This document shows, piece by piece, positions 17,621-25,854 of a DNA stretch of 64,000 nucleotides (its first letter is position 1; the number at the start of each line of letters is the position of its first letter). This DNA is from Cupriavidus malaysiensis. Lineage in GTDB: Bacteria > Pseudomonadota > Gammaproteobacteria > Burkholderiales > Burkholderiaceae. The translations under genes and the position numbers were made by a program. Location of the stretch: positions 1,302,001 through 1,366,000 of the forward strand of contig NZ_CP017754.1 of the NCBI RefSeq assembly GCF_001854325.1. The letters are read 5' to 3'. The notes beneath the pieces were generated by a model, which made no database searches, was not told where the DNA came from, and saw only the letters and a list, made by a program, of their open reading frames with translations.

Positions 17621-18355
17621 TTGGTCGAGCAGGTCGATCAGGTCAGCTGGGTTTGTCAGCTTGGTCGGGCTGGTCGCCGTGCCGGGTAGTCCAAGCGGGC
17701 TATGGTGCCTGCGGAGCACTTGCGCAATCATGCAGGGGCTCGCGGCCATGCCGCCCGACGATGACAGGCGCCGATCCCGGCGGCGGCAAGGCCGCGCGCC
17801 GGGATGAAAGGACAAGGAGGAGGGAGGGGCGGCAAGCGCGAGTGCGAGGGAGTACCCGCGCGTGGGAGAGCCGGCGATGACCGGCGCGCCAGGTGGAGAC
17901 AACAAGCAGCAACAAGCAGGAAGGTGGAAGGAAAAGCCCGGCAGCATGTCGACCGCGTCAGAACACAGCCTGGACAAAGGCGGGACAAAGTCGAAATGAA
18001 GTCAGGGGGAGCGAAAGTCAAGCTCGGGACCAGCGGTCCGACGCAGCAGCGCGGGGCTGGTGTCCTGATTCTTGCATTCGTTGAAGCACTTGGTCTGTCG
18101 AGAGGACGTGCGAGGCTGGGAACGAAGCGCAGCAAGGCTGGAGCCTTGCGAGCGCATCGTGACGATGCATCGCATGGCCCGATCGACGGACTCGGGGCGG
18201 ATTGTGTCAACGGATTCGGGATTCAGGACACCAGGTAAAGCTGCTGTAGAAGAGGCCGCGGTCCACAAGAAGTTGGGAACTGCATAAAAGAGAAAAGAGG
18301 CTACGGGACGCTGGCCGACAGCGCTCGAATGAGGGTCATGCAAAGGTTGGGTCGC
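17621..18355. other. Gene-free gap with degenerate repeat at its start
   Basis: About 735 bases. It begins with imperfect copies of GGTCGAGCA/GGTCGGGCT immediately after the Nudix stop codon. The middle is purine-rich. The part from 18040 on is less GC-rich and leads into the second paralogue gene. Frames on both strands look like shadows and I do not call a gene. Confidence 0.5.
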
Positions 18356-19252
18356 ATGCAGCAAAATCAATTTCCGGTGTTTAGCCGTGCGGAGCTAGAC
18401 AGCGCATTTGCATCATTCACGGGGATGGAAGGTGGTAACCCAGAGGCTGCCCTATGGGTGTGCGATGGCGCGCCCCTGTCCACCGGTATGCCATTGGCGG
18501 ATACCTTCCAGTCGCGCCTGACAGCGCCGGCGTGGGACGCGGAATTCCGACAGCGTCACGCGCGGACGATGTCGCGCTGGCAGACGCATTACCGTATCGC
18601 GCGCGTCATGGCGGCGGCACGGGCGTCGACGTTGCCACCGGGGCGCAGCCCGATCGACGCGCAGGAGTATTTCGCGCGCCATCTTTATGCGCCGCATGGC
18701 TGGGATTTCAAGCTGAATCTCTATCCCTTGCCGGATCGGCCGGACGCCGCGCAGCCCTGGACCAGGACCTTCGGCGAGCAGCCGGAGTTGCGTTCCAAGG
18801 CGGCATACGTGCGCCTGTGCCGCGAGGGCGGACGTTTCCGCTTCCTGGGCGCGCTGCGCCGCAAGTACCAGCCGCGCGTGCTGCTCTGCCTGGGTGAGCG
18901 CTACCAGCGCGATTACCTGCGCGCCTTCGGCTTCTGGGGCATCCTGCCGCAGGAGGCCATCCTGCAGCCGGCCGACAGGCCGTGGCGATTGCAGGTCTAC
19001 CAGCACGAGGGGACGGCACTGGTGCTGACGCCGTCCTTCGGCGGCGCCAATGGCCTGAGTTCCGATGTGCTGCTCGACGCGCTGGGCACCATGCTGTCGC
19101 AGTGGATGCGTGCGGAGGACTTCCCGGCCTGCCGGGGCGTGACCCTGGACGCCGCTGCCGCCTCCGGCACCACGGCGCTCGATCGGCTGGTGGTCAGGAC
19201 CGCATCGCACGGCCACAGCGCGGCGCGCGCCCTTCCGCTGGCCGTGGCCTGA
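18356..19252 (+). CDS. Uncharacterised protein, paralogue 2 of 3
   Basis: A 298-residue protein closely similar to paralogue 1 over its whole length. Shared blocks are FASFTGMEGGNPEAALWVCD, WQTHYRIARVMAAARA, YFARHLYAPHGWDFKLNLYP-PDRP, GGRFRFLGALRRKYQPRVLLCLGERY, YLRAFGFWG, LQPAD and GLSSDVLLDALG. I chose ATG 18356 (MQQNQF...) because it aligns with the MQETQL start of paralogue 1 and has AAGG upstream. In-frame ATGs at 18329 and 18338 would add 9 or 6 residues. The tail beyond the core is Ala-rich. The function is unknown. A perfect 16-base hairpin follows the gene. Confidence 0.75.
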   Translation: MQQNQFPVFSRAELDSAFASFTGMEGGNPEAALWVCDGAPLSTGMPLADTFQSRLTAPAWDAEFRQRHARTMSRWQTHYRIARVMAAARASTLPPGRSPIDAQEYFARHLYAPHGWDFKLNLYPLPDRPDAAQPWTRTFGEQPELRSKAAYVRLCREGGRFRFLGALRRKYQPRVLLCLGERYQRDYLRAFGFWGILPQEAILQPADRPWRLQVYQHEGTALVLTPSFGGANGLSSDVLLDALGTMLSQWMRAEDFPACRGVTLDAAAASGTTALDRLVVRTASHGHSAARALPLAVA

Positions 19253-19294
19253 GCCGGCGCGGCGCCGCCGGGCGCTGCCGGGTGCAGGGGTGGG

Positions 19295-19340
19295 GCGCGG
19301 ACGGTGTGCGGGCTCGAGCGAGCTCGCACACCGTCCGCGC
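19295..19340. terminator. Strong hairpin between convergent genes
   Basis: Perfect 16-base arms, GCGCGGACGGTGTGCG (19295-19310) and its complement (19325-19340), flank a 14-base loop that can itself pair (GCTC/GAGC). There is no T-tract. The hairpin lies between the stop codons of paralogue 2 (+) and the MarR-like gene (-), so it probably acts as a bidirectional terminator or RNA-stabilising end. Confidence 0.7.
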
Positions 19341-19462
19341 CTGTCTGGCATTCCTCCGTCGGGGTGGGCGGCCTCTTCTGTGGCCTATCCTGCGGCCCCT
19401 TCAGTGGCTTCTTCGGTAGCGGCTGCCTTGGCAGCCGCGTTCCCCGCTCGGGGCGCCGGCGC

Positions 19463-19876
19463 TCACGGCGTGCCGGTGCCGGCCGCCGCCACCAGGCAAT
19501 CGGACAGCTTGTCGAAATAGCGCAGCGCGTCCTGTGTCAGCTCGACCTGCTTGCGTCGCGCATCTTCCGTATCGCTCAGGGTCACCCAGCCTTTGTGCCG
19601 CATCGACTTCAGCCGTGTATGCACGGTGGCCGGCGAGCCCAGTCCCGCCGTGGCCATGATGTCGCGCACGGACAGGCGCGTGCGCTGCTGCTGCGCGCGC
19701 GCGACCTGCGAGAGGATGCGTTCCTCCAGCGGATCCAGCGCCGGCAGCGAGGGCAGGCTGCGCAGCGTGTCGGCGAGCTGGAGGAAGCGGAGGTAGATGT
19801 CTGCTGGTCGGGTCAAGATGTCGTCGTCCTTATCGGCCACCGACACGGCAATCCGCTGCGTGCGCTTGGCCTGCAT
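19463..19876 (-). CDS. MarR-like winged-helix regulator
   Basis: A 137-residue protein. The pattern is LDPLEERILSQVARAQQQRTRLSVRDIMATAGLGSPATVHTRLKSMRHKGWVTLSDTEDARRKQVELTQDALRYFDKL. This is a winged helix with recognition helix (SPATVHTRL), a wing containing D--DARRK-V-LT, and a dimerisation helix, as in MarR proteins. It is shorter at the N-terminus than classical MarR. It lies downstream of paralogue 3 on the same strand with a gap of about 220 bases. A palindrome upstream of paralogue 3 (21040-21056) is a reasonable candidate operator. The ligand is unknown, and the start codon has no clear Shine-Dalgarno. Confidence 0.8.
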   Translation of the reverse strand: MQAKRTQRIAVSVADKDDDILTRPADIYLRFLQLADTLRSLPSLPALDPLEERILSQVARAQQQRTRLSVRDIMATAGLGSPATVHTRLKSMRHKGWVTLSDTEDARRKQVELTQDALRYFDKLSDCLVAAAGTGTP

Positions 19877-20097
19877 CCGGGCTGCATTGCCTGCATGCAG
19901 GAAGGTGGCTGGCCAGTCGACTTGCGCGGGCGGGCCGCATTCTACGTCATCGTGCGTAAGGTTCAGAGGCGTGCTGCTGATGCACTGATGCGCCCGCGCG
20001 AGGGCATCGCCTCGGGCGGCTTCGTCAGCGTGCCGGCGCCGCGCGGTCGCCTGTTGTGACGCCGGGCATGTCGCCTCGACTGGCGGCCAGGCAGGAC

Positions 20098-20901
20098 TCA
20101 GGCCGCCTTGAGCAGCAGCGCATAGTCGTCTAACGGCTGGAGGGCCGGTTCGGTGGACAGGTCCAGGTCCGTTGCGTCGAGCGAACGTGCCAGGTAGCGG
20201 CCCAGGGCTTCGAGCAGGACGTTCGAGCTCAGGCCGCTGACGCCGGCCAGCGGCGGCGCCAGCACCAGCGTGGTGCCTTCATGGCGGTACACGCGCAGCG
20301 ATCGGGCCTGGTCGGCCGGCTGGATGACCGCATCTTCACCGCTGACGCCGTGGAAGCCGAACGCCTGCAGGAACAGCTCCGGCACGCGCGAGCCGGTGCA
20401 GACCACCAGCTTGGGGCGCATCCGCCGGCGCAGGGCCGCGATGAAGCGGAAGCGGGCGCCTTGGCTGCACAGGTCCCGGTAGCGCTGGCGCGGCGAGAGC
20501 GGGACGCACTGCTGGTAGGCGTCCCACAGTGCCTTGTGGTTGCCGCGGGCCGGCAGCGGGAACAGGCTGAGGCAGAATGCGTTGCCTTGCTCGGCGTAGA
20601 GATCGCGGAAGAAGTAGTCGACGGGATCGATGGCGCCGGTGGGAAGCTCGCGCACCACCTCGGTGGCCGCCGCCAGGATGCGCGCGATTTTCTGGTGGTT
20701 CTGCCATTGCGGCAGCCGCTCGCGGTTCTCCCTGAGGAAGGCCGCATTCCATGCCTGCGGATGCTGCGGCGCGCGGTACGGCGGCACGAAAGCCGGCGGC
20801 AGGTTGTGGGGGGATTCCTCGCAGAACCAGACCGCGGCTGCGGTGTTGCCGGTCATGCCAACGAATGAGGCGAAATACGCCTCCAGATCTTCCTTCGTCA
20901 C
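20098..20901 (-). CDS. Uncharacterised protein, paralogue 3 of 3
   Basis: A 267-residue, more divergent member of the three-gene family. It keeps FASFVGMTGNTAAAVWFC, WQNHQKIARILAAA, VDYFFRDLYAEQGNAFCLSLFPLPAR, ARFRFIAALRRRMRPKLVVCTG, QAFGFHG, IQPAD and GLSSNVLLEALG. The start is set at GTG 20901 because AAGGAG lies 6 bases upstream and the product then begins VTKEDLEAYF like its relatives. The open frame extends 35 residues further, but that part is a basic, unlikely leader. The CD-AP of paralogues 1 and 2 is CEESP here. The function is unknown. The gene is transcribed towards the MarR-like gene and may share its control. Confidence 0.75.
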   Translation of the reverse strand: MTKEDLEAYFASFVGMTGNTAAAVWFCEESPHNLPPAFVPPYRAPQHPQAWNAAFLRENRERLPQWQNHQKIARILAAATEVVRELPTGAIDPVDYFFRDLYAEQGNAFCLSLFPLPARGNHKALWDAYQQCVPLSPRQRYRDLCSQGARFRFIAALRRRMRPKLVVCTGSRVPELFLQAFGFHGVSGEDAVIQPADQARSLRVYRHEGTTLVLAPPLAGVSGLSSNVLLEALGRYLARSLDATDLDLSTEPALQPLDDYALLLKAA

Positions 20902-21039
20902 ACCATTCTCCTTGGCCTTCCTGCCCGCATCGCCTTGGGGCTGGCACCTGGCCTTTTTGTTCTTCCCGATGTCGCCTCCATCGCATCGTGTCCACGGACC
21001 GCGCATGGATGGAGTGCATGCTTAAATTTCGATAAATCT

Positions 21040-21056
21040 GTTATAAAAATTATAAC
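21040..21056. promoter_or_regulatory. Perfect AT-rich palindrome, candidate MarR-type operator
   Basis: GTTATAA-AAA-TTATAAC has 7-base perfect arms and a 3-base spacer. It sits in the only strongly AT-rich patch for several hundred bases, about 140 bases upstream of the GTG start of paralogue 3. Size and symmetry fit operators of MarR-family dimers, and a MarR-like gene lies downstream in the same direction. The link is inferred. Confidence 0.5.
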
Positions 21057-21451
21057 ACTCAAGTTGGCAGATTATGGCGTGTGGATGCCAGCTCCCGCAG
21101 CATCGTAGGGGCAGGTGGAAGGATCGAGGGCAATCCTGCCAAGCGGTTGGCGCTGTCGCACCACCGGCGGGCAGGGCGCGCTACGCAGGCGAGCCTGGGG
21201 GCTGGTGCCGTGCCGGGCGGGACGGGAAGCAGGACGTCCGCGTCCGCGCAGTCCGTGCCTTGACTGCACGGCGCACGTCAGGGCCGGTGCAGGGCTGGCG
21301 CGCGATGCGCCGCGCAATCAGGGCGGCGCAATAAGAGCGGAGCAACAAGCCGAGCAACAAGCCGAGCAATAAGCCGCGCGGTACGCGGCGCAGGATCGTG
21401 GTGCAGGACTCCGCCTGCGCGGATCAAGGGCCGAGGATCAAGGACCAGGGA
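21057..21451. other. Gap with short tandem repeats
   Basis: About 395 bases between the palindrome and the secreted-protein gene. The unit GAGCAACAAGCC is repeated three times at 21340-21375 (third copy GAGCAATAAGCC), and a degenerate GATCAAGGACC-type repeat lies at about 21421-21455. No supported gene. Confidence 0.6.
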
Positions 21452-21814
21452 TCAAGAGCGGCAGCGCGCCTGCACCGTATGCTCGAGTTCCTCGCGTTCC
21501 TGCCGGCTGGCTGCGTCGGTGAGCGACCGGCCGTCCGGCATCACCAGCGAATGGCCCGTGCCATGCGGCGCGGCGGCGCTGCCGTGGGCGAGCCGGGCGC
21601 GCAGGCTTTCGCAGGTGGCATCGGAGAGGGGAGGCGGCTCGCGCAGCGCGGCAGGCGAGGTCTCCGGCGCGCTCGGCGGGTGCGGGGCGTAGCCCGCGCC
21701 GCCGCGTACGATGGCCTCGGCGATCGCGCCATCGATGGCGTGCGCGGAGTCGTCCGCGTACGCCAGTCCGGCTGCCATGCACAACATGCCCAGGATTACC
21801 GGTGCGTGCTTCAT
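21452..21814 (-). CDS. Small secreted protein of unknown function
   Basis: A 120-residue protein with a clear Sec signal peptide (MKHAPVILGMLCMAAGLAYA, cleavage after A-Y-A) and a mature part of about 100 residues. The mature part contains two Cys (in DATCESLRARL and in the last residues QARCRS), Pro/His-rich stretches and a charged C-terminal helix (ASRQEREELEHTVQARC). The two cysteines could form one disulfide in the periplasm. I do not recognise a family. The start ATG 21814 has GGAGG 5 bases upstream. The open frame continues upstream, but only as a shadow. Confidence 0.75.
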   Translation of the reverse strand: MKHAPVILGMLCMAAGLAYADDSAHAIDGAIAEAIVRGGAGYAPHPPSAPETSPAALREPPPLSDATCESLRARLAHGSAAAPHGTGHSLVMPDGRSLTDAASRQEREELEHTVQARCRS

Positions 21815-22367
21815 CTGGCCCTCCACAGAGTCGGGTCCGCCATGGCGACGGACGGGCGGCGCTTGCCGCGCGGCACAGTGAATCGAGTGTAGTGCATCGG
21901 TGTCGCGCGCGGAAATGCCGCGAAGTAGGGGGGGCGAGGGCGGAAGGCGCGTGTGCTGGCTGGCGGTGCGCCGGCCGTGCGGCCGTGGCGGCACTCGCCG
22001 GCTGGCCCGGCACGGTCCTCAAGTCTGTTCCGGTTTTGCCGTTAGACATAGTGCGCGGCCTGGCGGCTGCGCGTGCTTGGACACTTTCCTTGTGCCCGCA
22101 GTGATGCGGGCACTGTTTTTTTGTGCGCCGCTTCCGTACAGCGGTATCGCGGCGCCGCCGTGTCTCCGGGCCGCCCGCTGGCACGAGGCGCCTCCTGGCA
22201 GTGGCGCATTTCCCATCCCCTGGGGCGAGGCCTGGTATGCGCTGCCGGCGCAGGCGCCATGCTACATTACGCGGATTCGACGCACGGGGCGGATGGTTCC
22301 ACGCGGGAGACCGCAGGAAGCGGGCTCGGGGAACACGGGCGCGGGGCACAGTTATGGAGGGCTTGCG
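21815..22367. other. Gap holding an orphan terminator and a possible small RNA
   Basis: About 550 bases between the divergent secreted-protein gene (-) and the GT2 gene (+). An orphan + strand terminator ends near 22122. The less GC-rich stretch 22015-22090 just upstream could be a short transcript, but no good promoter boxes were found by eye. No reading frame in the gap is convincing. Confidence 0.45.
22092..22122 (+). terminator. Orphan rho-independent terminator
   Basis: A 9-base stem, GTGCCCGCA (22092-22100) with TGCGGGCAC (22105-22113) and loop GTGA, is followed by TG and seven T (22116-22122). It is of excellent quality and works only on the + strand. The nearest annotated + strand gene upstream ends at 19252, nearly 3 kb away, so the terminator has no known client gene. 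A small RNA ending here is possible. Confidence 0.85.
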
Positions 22368-23291
22368 ATGATGGACCGGCCACGGTTGAGCGTGTGCATC
22401 GCTACCTATCGGCGCGCTGCCTTGCTCGATGCCCTGCTCGGGGATCTGGCCGCCCAGACGCATGCGCCGCAGCAGATCGTGGTGGTGGACAACGATCCGC
22501 TCGGCAGCGCCGCCGACGTGGTGGCGGCCTGGCAGCGCCGCTGGCCCGAAGTTGCCTGGGTCTATCAGATCCAGCCCCAGAAGAATATCTCCCTCACGCG
22601 CAATTGCGCCGTCGCCCTGGCCGATGGCGCCTGGCTTGCCTTCATCGACGACGATGAACGTGCCCCGCCGCGCTGGCTCGAGGCGCTGGAGGCGGCGCGC
22701 GACCAGTACCAGGCCGACGGCATCCTGGCGCCGGTGGTGCCCGAGCTGCCGCCGCACGCGCCGGCCTGGGTGCGGCGCGGCAAGCTCTACGACGATCCGC
22801 ATATGGCGAGCGGCACCATCGTGCCGCACAACGTGATGCGCATCGGCAATGCGCTGCTGGCGGCCGCCTGGCTGAAGCGCATCGACCCGGTCTTCGACCC
22901 GGCGTTCGGCCTGACCGGCGGGGAAGACGGCGATATGCTGATGCGCCTGGTCAATGGTGGCGCACGCATCGTCTGGTCGGAGGAGGCGGCGGTGACCGAA
23001 CCGGTGGCCGACGCGCGCATGCAGGTGGATTGGATCCTGAAGCGCGCCATGCGCGGCGGCCAGGATTTCGCCCGGCACTTCCGCGCCGGCAAGCTGGGCG
23101 GCCGGCCGGGTGCCTTGCGCAGCCTGCTGTTCTATGCCCGCGCCGGCGCGCAGGCCGCCCTCTCCGCGGGTTTGGCCTTGCTCACGCTGCCCTTCGGCCG
23201 CCATCATGCTGTCTACTGGCTCGCGCGCTGCAGCGCCAACGTGGGCAAGCTGTCGGTGCTGGGCGGTTGGCACTATCGTGAGTATGCGTAG
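22368..23291 (+). CDS. Glycosyltransferase family 2 protein
   Basis: A 307-residue GT-A enzyme that transfers a sugar in exopolysaccharide repeat-unit assembly on the inner face of the membrane. The N-terminal half has RLSVCIATYRRAALLDALL, IVVVDNDP, the TRN motif and the metal-binding FIDDDE (DxD). ASGTIVPHNVMRIGNALL and LTGGEDGDMLMRL (the ED motif of the acceptor site) follow. A hydrophobic C-terminal segment (AALSAGLALLTLPF) may attach it to the membrane. ATG 22368 has GGAGG 7 bases upstream. It begins a + strand run of four exopolysaccharide genes. Confidence 0.92.
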   Translation: MMDRPRLSVCIATYRRAALLDALLGDLAAQTHAPQQIVVVDNDPLGSAADVVAAWQRRWPEVAWVYQIQPQKNISLTRNCAVALADGAWLAFIDDDERAPPRWLEALEAARDQYQADGILAPVVPELPPHAPAWVRRGKLYDDPHMASGTIVPHNVMRIGNALLAAAWLKRIDPVFDPAFGLTGGEDGDMLMRLVNGGARIVWSEEAAVTEPVADARMQVDWILKRAMRGGQDFARHFRAGKLGGRPGALRSLLFYARAGAQAALSAGLALLTLPFGRHHAVYWLARCSANVGKLSVLGGWHYREYA

Positions 23292-23353
23292 CGGTGTATG
23301 CGTGCGCATGTGCGTAGCCCGTCGGTGCCCGACTCCCTTTTGAACCGTTCCCC

Positions 23354-24562
23354 ATGACGCTGACGCTCCTGGTCCCGCTGTTGCTCCATGCCCTGCTCGC
23401 ATGCCTTGCCCTGCCGGTGACGCTGGCGACGGTCTACCTGGGCACGCTGACCCTGCTGTCGGCCCGGCTCGCGCGCCCGCAGCCGCGCCGGCGCAGCCTG
23501 CGCTTCGATGTCCTGGTGCCCGCGCATGACGAGGCGGCCGTGATCGAGCGCACGGTACGCAGCCTGGTCGCGCTGGATTGGCCGCGCGAAGGCTTCCGCG
23601 TGATGGTGATCGCCGACAACTGCACCGACACCACCGCGCAGCTGGCCCGCGATGCCGGCGCGTGGGTGATCGAGCGCAGCGATGACGTGCGGCGCGGCAA
23701 GGGTTATGCGCTGGAGTTCGGTATTGCGCGCAGCGCCGCGGATGGCGTGGCGGATGCGGTGGTGGTGGTCGATGCCGACACCGTCGTGACGCCCAATCTG
23801 CTGGCGGCCTGCGCGGCGCGCATCGAGGCCGGGGCCGAAGCGCTGCAGGTACGTTATGGCGTGCTCAATCCCGACGATTCGGTCCGCACGCGCCTGATCA
23901 CGATTGCCTACGCCGCCTTCCACGATGTCCGCTCGCGCGCGCGCGAGCGCCTGCGCGCCTCCTGCGGCTTGCGCGGCAACGGCATGTGCCTGACGCACGC
24001 GCTGCTGCGCCGGCATCCGTTCCAGGTGTATTCGCTGGTCGAGGATCTCGAGTACGGGATCCTGCTGGGCCTGGCGGGCGTGCGCGTGGGCTATGTGGAC
24101 GAGGCCAGCGCGGATGCGGAGCTGATCAGCGGCGGCCGTGCCGCGACGACCCAGCGCCAGCGCTGGGAGGGCGGCCGCCTGGCCGTGGTCCGTGCCTATA
24201 CCGGACGCCTGCTCGCCGATGCCTTGCGCCGCCGCAGCTGGATCTCCCTCGAACTGGCCTTCGATCTGCTGACCCTGCCGCTCGGCTATATCGGCCTGCA
24301 GATCGTGCTGCTGCTGGGCGCCAGCGTGGCCGTCCAGCTCTGGCTGCCGGGTGCCGGCTTCTATCGCTGGAGCGTGCTGGCCGTCGCGCTGCTGGCCGTG
24401 CTGACGCTGCATGTGCTGCGCGGCTGGCAGTTGTCGGGCCTGGGCGCGCGTGCGCTGTGGGACCTGCTGCGCGCGCCGGCCTTCATTCTCTGGAAGCTGT
24501 GGGCGCTGCTCAGGCATCGCGGCAATGCCCGCTGGATCAAGACCGACCGGGAGTCCCGATGA
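23354..24562 (+). CDS. Membrane glycosyltransferase family 2 (processive type)
   Basis: A 402-residue protein with an N-terminal membrane segment (VPLLLHALLACLALPVTLATVYLG). The GT2 domain has FDVLVPAHDEAAVIERTVRSL, VIADNCTDTT, the DxD motif in VVVVDADTV, LEYGILLGLAG, and the QRQRW motif characteristic of processive BcsA-like enzymes. The C-terminal part has two or three membrane helices. It probably adds a sugar during repeat-unit synthesis or elongates a chain. Its stop overlaps the next start (ATGA at 24559-24562), which points to co-translation with the flippase gene. Confidence 0.92.
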   Translation: MTLTLLVPLLLHALLACLALPVTLATVYLGTLTLLSARLARPQPRRRSLRFDVLVPAHDEAAVIERTVRSLVALDWPREGFRVMVIADNCTDTTAQLARDAGAWVIERSDDVRRGKGYALEFGIARSAADGVADAVVVVDADTVVTPNLLAACAARIEAGAEALQVRYGVLNPDDSVRTRLITIAYAAFHDVRSRARERLRASCGLRGNGMCLTHALLRRHPFQVYSLVEDLEYGILLGLAGVRVGYVDEASADAELISGGRAATTQRQRWEGGRLAVVRAYTGRLLADALRRRSWISLELAFDLLTLPLGYIGLQIVLLLGASVAVQLWLPGAGFYRWSVLAVALLAVLTLHVLRGWQLSGLGARALWDLLRAPAFILWKLWALLRHRGNARWIKTDRESR

Positions 24563-25854
24563 GCACCGCGCGTTTGCCGGCGCTGCCGCTGGCCAAGCTG
24601 TTCGGCAGTTCGGTGGTCGACCAGGCGCTGCTGTCGGCGGCCAACTTCGCCGCGGGGCTGAGCCTGATCCGCTATGCGTCCGAGGTGCAGTACGGCTACT
24701 ACATCCTCGCCTTCAACACGATGATGCTGCTGACGACGCTGCAGGGCACCTTCATCGGTACGCCGCTGGTGATCCGGCTGCCGGGGCTGTCGGAGGTTGA
24801 GCGGCGCCAATGGCTGGGCAGCTTGTGGCGCGACCAGCGCCGCCTGGGCATCGCCGCCGGCCTGCTGGCGCTGCTGGTGGCGGGCGGGCTGTGGGCCTGG
24901 GGCCGGCTCGAACAGCCGATCCTGCTGTTCGTGGCGATCCCCTTCGTGCTGGCGGCGCTGTACCGCGAGTATTTCCGCGGCGTGCTGATGATGTATCACC
25001 GGCCGCACGCCGTGCTGCTGGCCGATACCTGCTATGTGGCGGTGCTGCTGGCGGGATGCTGGCTGGCCATCCACTCGCCGTTCGCGGCCGCCATCGTGCT
25101 GGTGGCGTCGACGGTCGGCGCTATCCTGAGCGGGCGTGGCCTGGGTGCCCATCTCGGCGACGAGATCGATTGGTCGAGCCGCGGCGGGCGCCTGTACGAG
25201 ATCGCGCGCGTCGGTTTCTGGGCCGCGTCGGGCGGTGTCATCTACTGGTGCTTCAACCAGGGCTACAACATGGTGGCCGCGGCGACGCTGGACCTGGCCG
25301 CGGTGGCCGCGCTGGGCGCCTCGCGCCTGATCATGATGCCGGTCAACCTGCTGTCCGCCGGGGTGCAGCGCCAGCTCACGCCGCTGGCTTCTTCCTGGCT
25401 GTACGAGCACGGCGCGCGCCGGACCCTGCGCCGCCTGCTGGCGTTCTCCGCCGGCATCGGGGCGCTGACGGTTGTCTATGCCGGCCTGGCCTGGCTGATG
25501 CGCGACTGGATCTTCCTGAGCCTGATGCACAAGGACTTCCCCCAGCGCGACATGCTGCTGCTGCTGTGGAGCGTGCTGTTCCTGCTGATGGTGATGCGCG
25601 AGCCGCCCACGCTGGTGGTGGTGCTGCGCCAGCGCTTCCGGCTGCTGACCATGACCACGCTGGTCTGCGCGGTCCTGTCCCTGGCGTGCAGCTATCTCGG
25701 CATGCTGCGGCTGGGCCCGATGGGCGCGGTGATCGGCATCCTGGTGGGTGAGGTCGGTTGCTGCGTGGCGGTCGGCGTGCTGGCCTGGCGCGAGGTACGT
25801 GCCGATGCGCGTGCCAACGCAGGTGCCGACGTGCGTGATGGAGGCGGACGATGA
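24559..25854 (+). CDS. Polysaccharide flippase-like membrane protein (Wzx/MVF type)
   Basis: A 431-residue integral membrane protein with about 12 hydrophobic helices and few charges. It starts with a KLFGSSVVDQALLSAANFAAGLSLIRYAS pattern typical of oligosaccharide flippases. It likely moves undecaprenyl-linked repeat units across the inner membrane. It overlaps the glycosyltransferase upstream and the acyltransferase downstream by four bases each, so the three genes form a tight operon. Open frame upstream of ATG 24559 is a shadow over the GT2 gene. Confidence 0.87.
   Translation: MSTARLPALPLAKLFGSSVVDQALLSAANFAAGLSLIRYASEVQYGYYILAFNTMMLLTTLQGTFIGTPLVIRLPGLSEVERRQWLGSLWRDQRRLGIAAGLLALLVAGGLWAWGRLEQPILLFVAIPFVLAALYREYFRGVLMMYHRPHAVLLADTCYVAVLLAGCWLAIHSPFAAAIVLVASTVGAILSGRGLGAHLGDEIDWSSRGGRLYEIARVGFWAASGGVIYWCFNQGYNMVAAATLDLAAVAALGASRLIMMPVNLLSAGVQRQLTPLASSWLYEHGARRTLRRLLAFSAGIGALTVVYAGLAWLMRDWIFLSLMHKDFPQRDMLLLLWSVLFLLMVMREPPTLVVVLRQRFRLLTMTTLVCAVLSLACSYLGMLRLGPMGAVIGILVGEVGCCVAVGVLAWREVRADARANAGADVRDGGGR

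Noticed and set aside
17804..18238. + strand frame of 144 residues in the gap before paralogue 2
   Set aside because: Gly/Arg/Lys-rich with no motif, and an opposing frame of similar length overlaps it. There is insufficient support for a gene.
23273..24517. 414-residue - strand frame opposite the second GT2 gene
   Set aside because: Composition is His/Gln/Arg-rich without motifs. It is the antisense shadow of the glycosyltransferase.
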